The position numbers and the translations under genes are program-made. A stretch of 17,813 nucleotides of DNA from Ruminococcus sp. UBA3280 (GTDB lineage: Bacteria > Bacillota > Clostridia > Oscillospirales > Ruminococcaceae), in NCBI GenBank assembly GCA_002362175.1, contig DETU01000012.1:1-17813 (forward strand), in the 5' to 3' direction. The notes beneath the pieces are model-generated. The model saw only the letters and a program-made list of their open reading frames with translations. It did no database searches and was not told where the DNA came from. Of this stretch, positions 13,156 to 17,813 are shown one piece after another. How positions within the stretch are numbered: the first letter of the stretch is position 1; every line of letters begins with the position of its first letter.

Positions 13156-14034
13156 ATGAAATTTTCTAAAATGCATGGCATAGGCAACGACTATATATAT
13201 GTGAACTGTTTTGAAGAAACAGTCTCCGAACCTGAAAAAGTTTCCGTTATCGTAAGCGACAGACACAAGGGAATAGGCTCTGACGGTCTTGTTCTTATCA
13301 TGCCGTCCGAAAAGGCTGATTTCCGTATGCGTATCTTTAATGCCGACGGTTCTGAAGCTATGATGTGCGGTAACGCAACACGCTGTATCGGTAAATACGT
13401 TTATGATATGGGTCTTACCGACAAGACGGACATCACTCTTGAAACCAATTCAGGTATAAAATATCTCAAACTTTTTCTTAAAAACAACAAGGTTTCTCTT
13501 GTTCAGGTCGATATGGGAAAGGCGATTCTGAAACCTGCGGAAATTCCCGTCAAAAGCAGTTTGGACACATTCATAAACCAGCCTGTTGATGTTGACGGTA
13601 AAACCTACAGCATGACCTGCGTTTCTATGGGCAACCCCCATGCCGTTATCTTTACAGACGATATTGACGGTCTTGACCTTGAAAAAATCGGTTCGTCGTT
13701 TGAGAATCACGAAATATTCCCTGACCGTGTAAATACGGAGTTTGCGGAAGTAATCGACAACCACACATTAAAAATGCGTGTATGGGAAAGAGGAAGCGGT
13801 GAAACTTTCGCCTGTGGTACAGGTACTTGTGCAACTGTAGTTTCAGCTGTTCTTAATGGTATCTGCAAACACGATGATGAAATTCTTGTACATCTAAGAG
13901 GCGGAGACCTCCGTATTATATATAAATCAGACGGCACTGTAATGATGACAGGTCCTGCCGAGTATATATGTGAAGGAATTATTTCAGATGAATTTATCAA
14001 TGAGAAAAAGGAGAATGTTATATGCCGAAGCTGA
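13156..14034 (+). CDS. dapF: Diaminopimelate epimerase
   Basis: DapF (EC 5.1.1.7) interconverts LL- and meso-diaminopimelate, a cofactor-independent two-base reaction in lysine and peptidoglycan synthesis. The 292 aa compare with the usual 270-290. The N-terminal MKFSKMHGIGNDYIYVN and the first catalytic Cys71 in MMCGNATRC are typical, as are MGNPHAV (158-164), the RVNTEFAEV/WERGSGETFACGTG block with the second catalytic Cys220, and HLRGGDL. GGGAG lies 7 bases before the ATG. The 3' end overlaps dapL by 13 bases, and the two act in consecutive steps: DapL makes LL-diaminopimelate and DapF converts it to the meso form. It is first in the operon, behind the structured leader. Confidence 0.96.
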   Translation: MKFSKMHGIGNDYIYVNCFEETVSEPEKVSVIVSDRHKGIGSDGLVLIMPSEKADFRMRIFNADGSEAMMCGNATRCIGKYVYDMGLTDKTDITLETNSGIKYLKLFLKNNKVSLVQVDMGKAILKPAEIPVKSSLDTFINQPVDVDGKTYSMTCVSMGNPHAVIFTDDIDGLDLEKIGSSFENHEIFPDRVNTEFAEVIDNHTLKMRVWERGSGETFACGTGTCATVVSAVLNGICKHDDEILVHLRGGDLRIIYKSDGTVMMTGPAEYICEGIISDEFINEKKENVICRS

Positions 14035-15236
14035 ATGAAAATTTTCTCAAACTGGAGAAAAATTATTTATTTATAAATATCGCAAAGAAAATCAATGCTT
14101 TCAAAGAAACAAATCCTGACGCAGATATTATCCGTATGGGTATCGGTGACGTTACACTTCCGATTGCTCCCGTCGTAATTGACGCTATGAAAAAGGGTTG
14201 CGACGAAATGGGTATAAAAGAAACTTTCAAAGGCTATGAGGACAGCGGTGCAGGCTATAATTTCCTGAAAAAAGCCGTTTCCGACTATTATAAAAGTTTC
14301 GGTGCGGACGTTTTACCCGACGAAATCAGAATAAACGACGGTGCAAAAAGTGACTGCGGAAATATCGTTGACATTTTCGGCGACGACAATGTTATTCTTG
14401 TAACAGACCCTGCTTATCCCGTCTATGTAGATTCAAACCTTATGAGCGGTCGTAAGATTATTTATGCCGACTCCAACGAGGAAAACGGTTTTGCGGCTAT
14501 GCCTGACTATGATGTTCACGCAGATATTATCTATCTCTGTTCACCCAATAACCCGACAGGTTCGGTTTATACACGCGGACAGCTTGAAACTTGGATTGAC
14601 TATGCAAAGAAAAACAACGCCGTAATTATTTACGATTCCGCTTATGAAGCCTTTATCACAGACCCCGACATTCCGAGAAGTATTTTCTGTATTGAGGGTG
14701 CTAAAGAAGTAGCAATAGAAATGTGTTCCCTTTCAAAAACAGCAGGTTTCACAGGTATGAGATGCGGTTATACGGTTATTCCCGACGCTCTTAAAGTAAC
14801 AGCCTCTGACGGCACGGAAGTTTCTGTTTCTCAACTCTGGGGACGCAGACAGGGAAGCAAATTCAACGGTGTTTCCTATCCTGTACAGTGTGCGGCAGCA
14901 GCCGTTTTCACAGAAGAAGGTATGAAGCAGATTCACGAAAATATCGCCTACTATCAGAAAAATGCAAGGATTATTTCTGATACCATGACAAAACTCGGCG
15001 TTAAATTCACAGGCGGAGTAAATTCACCATACATATGGTTTAAATGTCCGAATAATATGGGAAGCTGGGAATTTTTTGACCTTATGCTTGAAAAAATAGC
15101 AGTGGTAGGCACTCCCGGAGCAGGATTCGGCAAAAACGGTGAAGGCTGGTTCAGACTTACCGCTTTCGGTGACAGACAGAGAACAGTTGAAGCTATGGAA
15201 CGCTTTGAAAAGCTTGTAAATTCATTAACAAAATAA
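14022..15236 (+). CDS. dapL: LL-Diaminopimelate aminotransferase
   Basis: DapL (EC 2.6.1.83) converts tetrahydrodipicolinate and glutamate to LL-diaminopimelate in one step, bypassing the acylated intermediates. It is a 404-aa class I/II fold-type I PLP enzyme, with family length about 400-410. The opening NENFLKLEKNYLFINIAKKI and RMGIGDVTLPIAP are DapL hallmarks. Other motifs are SPNNPTG (174-180), DSAYEAF (Asp205, Tyr208), the PLP-binding Lys239 in SLSKTAGFTGMRCGY, and WFRLTAFGD with the carboxylate-binding Arg378. AAGGAG stands 7 bases before the ATG. The start lies inside the end of dapF, so the two are translationally coupled. Its presence beside dapF, with ddh elsewhere in the window, means two independent routes to meso-diaminopimelate. 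Confidence 0.96.
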   Translation: MPKLNENFLKLEKNYLFINIAKKINAFKETNPDADIIRMGIGDVTLPIAPVVIDAMKKGCDEMGIKETFKGYEDSGAGYNFLKKAVSDYYKSFGADVLPDEIRINDGAKSDCGNIVDIFGDDNVILVTDPAYPVYVDSNLMSGRKIIYADSNEENGFAAMPDYDVHADIIYLCSPNNPTGSVYTRGQLETWIDYAKKNNAVIIYDSAYEAFITDPDIPRSIFCIEGAKEVAIEMCSLSKTAGFTGMRCGYTVIPDALKVTASDGTEVSVSQLWGRRQGSKFNGVSYPVQCAAAAVFTEEGMKQIHENIAYYQKNARIISDTMTKLGVKFTGGVNSPYIWFKCPNNMGSWEFFDLMLEKIAVVGTPGAGFGKNGEGWFRLTAFGDRQRTVEAMERFEKLVNSLTK

Positions 15237-15257
15237 AAGTAAACGGGGATTTTAATT

Positions 15258-16166
15258 ATGTCGGACAGAATAGGACTTGTACTTAGCGGAGGCGGTGCAA
15301 AAGGTGCTTATGAAATAGGAGTGTACAAAGCTCTTTCAGCAATAGGAGCAACACGGTTTATAGACGTTATTGCCGGAACTTCTGTCGGTGCTTTAAATGC
15401 AGTTCTTCTTGAAAGCAGTGGAGCTGAATACTCGGAAAATGTCTGGCGTAATCTGAAATTTTCCGATATGTTCAATGTTGATGTAAAGAGAATTTCAAAA
15501 TCCCCGTTGCTTGTTGATTTCAACAGTCCCGACTATATAGGAATAAAACCTGACAATATACTTGACAATATAATTTTACGTGGTAAGGGATTTATCTCCT
15601 CCATGAAAAAGGAAAATCCGGTGACGGACTTTCTTAAACACGGACTTCCGATAAATCAGGATAAAATATCCGATATTATAGACAAAAATATTGATTTCAA
15701 CAAAATATACCGAAAAATTTATGTCGTATGCAGTGACAGTTACGGTGATATAAAATATTTTCATCTGAACTGCTACAGGAACGAAATAAAAAAGAAAATA
15801 ATTCTTGCTTCTTCCGCACTTCCTGTCGTCTACACAGGTATCGCAGGCGGTATAGAAATAAACGGAGAACATTACTCCGACGGCGGAACTACTACCCAAG
15901 GAAATACACCTGTTCCGTTCGTATATGATAACGGCTGTCGTTCAATTATTGCCGTTCATCTGAAATATGATGCTGACATTACAAATCAGTACCGTATGAA
16001 AGACGCAGATATTATAAATATTATTCCGTCCAGAGATTTAGGGGATTTTGTCAGCGGTACTCTTAATCTTAATCCTCTGAAAATAAAGTCTGATATTGAA
16101 CTTGGCTACAACGATACGATAAACAAAACAAGTGAAATTTATGCAATGATTAACAAGGTAAAATAA
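15258..16166 (+). CDS. Patatin-like phospholipase (RssA-type), 302 aa
   Basis: This is a predicted patatin-family acyl hydrolase with a Ser-Asp dyad. The oxyanion-hole loop LVLSGGGAKGAYEIGV is at residues 7-23, the nucleophile elbow GTSVGALNA has Ser42, and the catalytic Asp208 lies in the D-G-G triplet. No signal peptide or membrane segment is present, so it is probably cytoplasmic or peripheral at the membrane. The likely substrate class is phospholipid or another acyl ester, not determinable here. The start at 15258 is 21 bases after dapL, with GGGGA 8 bases upstream, and no terminator intervenes, so it is the third gene of the dapF-dapL operon. A strong hairpin follows at 16190. The metabolic link with diaminopimelate synthesis is unclear beyond the envelope. 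Confidence 0.9.
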   Translation: MSDRIGLVLSGGGAKGAYEIGVYKALSAIGATRFIDVIAGTSVGALNAVLLESSGAEYSENVWRNLKFSDMFNVDVKRISKSPLLVDFNSPDYIGIKPDNILDNIILRGKGFISSMKKENPVTDFLKHGLPINQDKISDIIDKNIDFNKIYRKIYVVCSDSYGDIKYFHLNCYRNEIKKKIILASSALPVVYTGIAGGIEINGEHYSDGGTTTQGNTPVPFVYDNGCRSIIAVHLKYDADITNQYRMKDADIINIIPSRDLGDFVSGTLNLNPLKIKSDIELGYNDTINKTSEIYAMINKVK

Positions 16167-16189
16167 AACGGACAGCTTAAAAAAATTTT

Positions 16190-16235
16190 CGCCATAGCAC
16201 TTATGATTTTCGGTCAAAAGTGCTATGGCGTTTCT
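16190..16235. terminator. Long hairpin terminator between convergent genes
   Basis: CGCCATAGCACTT (16190-16202) and AAGTGCTATGGCG (16218-16230) form a perfect 13-bp stem with a 15-base loop. TTTCT follows and an A/T run precedes it. It ends the dapF-dapL-patatin transcript and can also act on the convergent minus-strand gene that stops at 16280. Confidence 0.85.
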
Positions 16236-16279
16236 ATTGACAATGTAATGCTTTGATTTATAATTATTATCAAGATAAA

Positions 16280-16702
16280 TCAGAATTTACTTGATTTATT
16301 CTTTGATTGCAATCTTTCATTGAAATCGTCTACTGCTTCTAGAATGTCAAGATTATTGGATTTTTCACCTAATGTAATTGCCCATTTAAGAAGGTCAGGG
16401 GAGATAATTTCAGATAATTCCAATAACCGTCGATAATCCCAATCATCAGTAATATCTATTGACGTTAATGCTGTCTGTTTAATTTTTAAAGATACCCATT
16501 CTATTGGAAATTGTTTAAGACAATCCCTTGCAATACTTATAGGTAAGATATTAGTAGGCGTACAAGCCCACTCAACAAGTTTACTTACAATATCAACAGC
16601 AATTTCATCAGAGCTTTTCATAATTTCATCTGCATTAAAATATATCTCTTTATTTGCAATATGATTGATTGAGTCAGCTATCATTTTTTCATAAGTGTGC
16701 AT
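16280..16702 (-). CDS. Uncharacterised helical protein, 140 aa
   Basis: The family is not recognised. The ATG at 16702 has GAGGTGA 8 bases upstream; a longer in-frame start near 16744 has no ribosome site. The protein appears all-helical, with paired blocks such as KLVEWACTPTNILP and LLKWAITLGEKS that look like HEAT-type hairpins, and a basic end. There is no signal peptide or membrane segment. It is AT-rich, stands alone between two large hairpins, and lies beside a cell-surface glycan gene. That setting fits small adaptor or immunity-like proteins, but no function can be claimed. Confidence 0.65.
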   Translation of the reverse strand: MHTYEKMIADSINHIANKEIYFNADEIMKSSDEIAVDIVSKLVEWACTPTNILPISIARDCLKQFPIEWVSLKIKQTALTSIDITDDWDYRRLLELSEIISPDLLKWAITLGEKSNNLDILEAVDDFNERLQSKNKSSKF

Positions 16703-16754
16703 ATGAAATATCACCTCTAAATTTTGATTTATACGAGTAATCAAATATTAACAA

Positions 16755-16794
16755 TAAGTCCTGAAACAGTTAGCAATAATTGTTTCGGGACTTA
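16755..16794 (-). terminator. Hairpin after the sugar transferase gene
   Basis: TAAGTCCTGAAACA (16755-16768) and TGTTTCGGGACTTA (16781-16794) form a 14-bp stem with one G-U pair and a 12-base loop, downstream of the sugar transferase stop. The following minus-strand bases (ATTGTT) are only moderately T-rich, so termination may be incomplete. Confidence 0.6.
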
Positions 16795-16835
16795 AACTTC
16801 TTTATTAGTGTTGAACTAAAACTATCCGTTTTTTC

Positions 16836-17639
16836 TTATTCCGCACCTTTTCTCTTTATAACCGCAATAGCAGTCTTGGCTATAAGTTTCAAATCAAGTG
16901 CAATACTTCTGTTTTTTATGTATTCAATATCGGTCTTTACCCACTTTTCAAATGCCATATCACTTCTACCCTCCGCCTGACAGGTACACGCAAGCCCACC
17001 TTTTACAAGAAGTCTGTTCATCTGTTCGGGAGTATAAAGGACAACTTCTCTCGGAAGCGGCGGACGAGGTCCTATAATTGACATATCACCTTTCAGAACG
17101 TTCCAAAGCTGAGGAATCTCATCAATTGAAGTTTTCCTTATAAAGCGACCTATAGGGGTAATTCTCGGGTCGTCATCACTCTTGAAAGCCAGTCCGTCGC
17201 ACTTATTTTTCTTCTGAACTTCCGCAAACTTTGCTTCAGCGTCCATACACATAGAACGAAGTTTGTACATTTTAAATGGTTTTCCGTCTTTTGTAAGACG
17301 CACCTGAGTAAATATAGGCTTTCCGCCGTCATTCAGATAAATAATAAGTGAAAAAACACCAAGCGGTAACGACAGTACAACAAGGGCAACTGACGAAGCT
17401 ACTATATCAAATGCTCTTTTTAAAATTCTGTATGTCATTTTTCCTGCTGGCTTTATATCAGAATGTTTTAATGTTTCCTTTACACCTTTGCTGAGAAGTT
17501 CCAAATCTTTCTCGTCGAAATCAATAATGGGATAATCAGTAATTCCCTCATTGCAGTTACTTTTAATATAATTTTTATGCAATTCCGGAATCACCTCAGT
17601 AACAGTATCATTTTCAGCATTAAAAAAAGTTGCCTGCAT
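16836..17639 (-). CDS. Polyisoprenyl-phosphate sugar-1-phosphate transferase, 267 aa
   Basis: This is a bacterial sugar transferase (Pfam Bac_transf), a monotopic phosphoglycosyl transferase that loads a sugar 1-phosphate onto undecaprenyl phosphate to begin exopolysaccharide, teichoic-acid-like or capsule repeat units at the inner membrane face. The start is the ATG at 17639 with GAGGGGG 6 bases upstream. Residues 1-68 are a hydrophilic, species-specific leader. KRAFDIVASSVALVVLSLPLGVFSLIIYL (74-102) is the re-entrant membrane helix. Family motifs follow: TQVRLTKDGKPFKMYKLRSM, DDDPRITPIGRFIRKTS, the Asp173-Glu174 catalytic dyad in SIDEIPQLWN, and GDMSIIGPRPPLP. The sugar (galactose, glucose or N-acetylated) cannot be decided. 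Other glycan genes are not in the window. Confidence 0.9.
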   Translation of the reverse strand: MQATFFNAENDTVTEVIPELHKNYIKSNCNEGITDYPIIDFDEKDLELLSKGVKETLKHSDIKPAGKMTYRILKRAFDIVASSVALVVLSLPLGVFSLIIYLNDGGKPIFTQVRLTKDGKPFKMYKLRSMCMDAEAKFAEVQKKNKCDGLAFKSDDDPRITPIGRFIRKTSIDEIPQLWNVLKGDMSIIGPRPPLPREVVLYTPEQMNRLLVKGGLACTCQAEGRSDMAFEKWVKTDIEYIKNRSIALDLKLIAKTAIAVIKRKGAE

Positions 17640-17738
17640 CTTATTCCCCCTCTGTAAAAACAAAGCAGTTTAATTTATAACAACATTGAAAAAAGCGCCA
17701 TTAATTTCTGTTTTAAAAACAGCGATTGCTTTAATAAT
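17640..17738 (-). promoter_or_regulatory. About 100-base 5' leader of the sugar transferase gene
   Basis: The leader from the predicted start near 17738 contains a small hairpin (CTGTTT/AAACAG, 17708-17713 with 17717-17722). This sits inside a weaker AAAGC/GCTTT pairing that ends in a run of six T on the minus strand. It could be an attenuator, but the stems are short. It is listed for its length and T-run only. Confidence 0.3.
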
Positions 17739-17744
17739 AAAGAC

Positions 17745-17773
17745 ATTATAACACAGTGCAAATATAATGTCAA
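17745..17773 (-). promoter_or_regulatory. Perfect consensus sigma-A promoter of the sugar transferase gene
   Basis: On the minus strand, TTGACA (17773-17768) and TATAAT (17750-17745) are separated by exactly 17 bases, the full consensus. Strong constitutive transcription is expected unless the leader attenuates it. The remaining bases to the window end hold no gene I can support. Confidence 0.9.
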
Positions 17774-17813
17774 TTATTTTTTAACAATTCCATATATTAC
17801 AGGCAATGCTGTT

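Overview
The window reads as chromosome of a low-GC, strictly fermentative member of the Firmicutes, most likely a Ruminococcus-like Clostridium relative (Oscillospiraceae/Ruminococcaceae). The evidence is AT-rich spacers with near-consensus sigma-A promoters (TTGACA-17-TATAAT types), strong AGGAGG ribosome sites, pyruvate formate-lyase, a sensory-type [FeFe]-hydrogenase, LL-diaminopimelate aminotransferase and a DivIVA-like protein. I see no rRNA, tRNA, CRISPR array or insertion sequence. No gene-free stretch exceeds about 300 bases.

Layout from left to right. (1) 79-1306: a promoter, two overlapping uncharacterised genes and a weak terminator. (2) 1348-4381: a two-gene operon with its own promoter and a UUCG terminator, encoding a DivIVA-like coiled-coil protein with C-terminal short repeats and a sensory-type [FeFe]-hydrogenase-like protein. 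(3) 4383-5467: monocistronic ddh (meso-diaminopimelate dehydrogenase), sharing a bidirectional terminator with the pfl operon that converges on it. (4) 5475-8155, minus strand: a pyruvate formate-lyase operon in which the enzyme is split. The 685-aa PflB body carries the Cys-Cys active site but stops before the glycyl-radical domain. A 72-aa protein follows, and then a separate 80-aa protein carries the glycyl-radical loop (RVSGY). (5) 8304-9296, minus strand: a fruK-type sugar-phosphate kinase. (6) 9343-13021: an AI-2E/PerM-family membrane protein, an orphan half-length HsdS and a PAS-GGDEF-GAF-like protein whose GGDEF motif has become TGAGF. (7) 13060-16230: dapF-dapL-patatin operon with a structured 5' leader. 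(8) 16280-17773, minus strand: a small unknown gene and a polyisoprenyl-phosphate sugar-1-phosphate transferase with a perfect consensus promoter.

The metabolic theme is sugar fermentation (FruK, pyruvate formate-lyase, a hydrogen or redox sensor) together with cell-envelope building (two alternative meso-diaminopimelate routes, an undecaprenyl-linked sugar transferase, a patatin lipase and a DivIVA-like protein).

The most interesting system is the three-gene pyruvate formate-lyase. The radical-bearing and oxygen-sensitive part of the enzyme is made as a separate small polypeptide. It is separated from pflB by a third small gene that looks like a degenerate partial copy of the same domain, and by an 8-bp perfect stem-loop. 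Also notable are the structured dapF leader, the sensory hydrogenase paired with a coiled-coil protein, the degenerate GGDEF protein, and the AT-rich orphan half-HsdS wedged between two unrelated genes.
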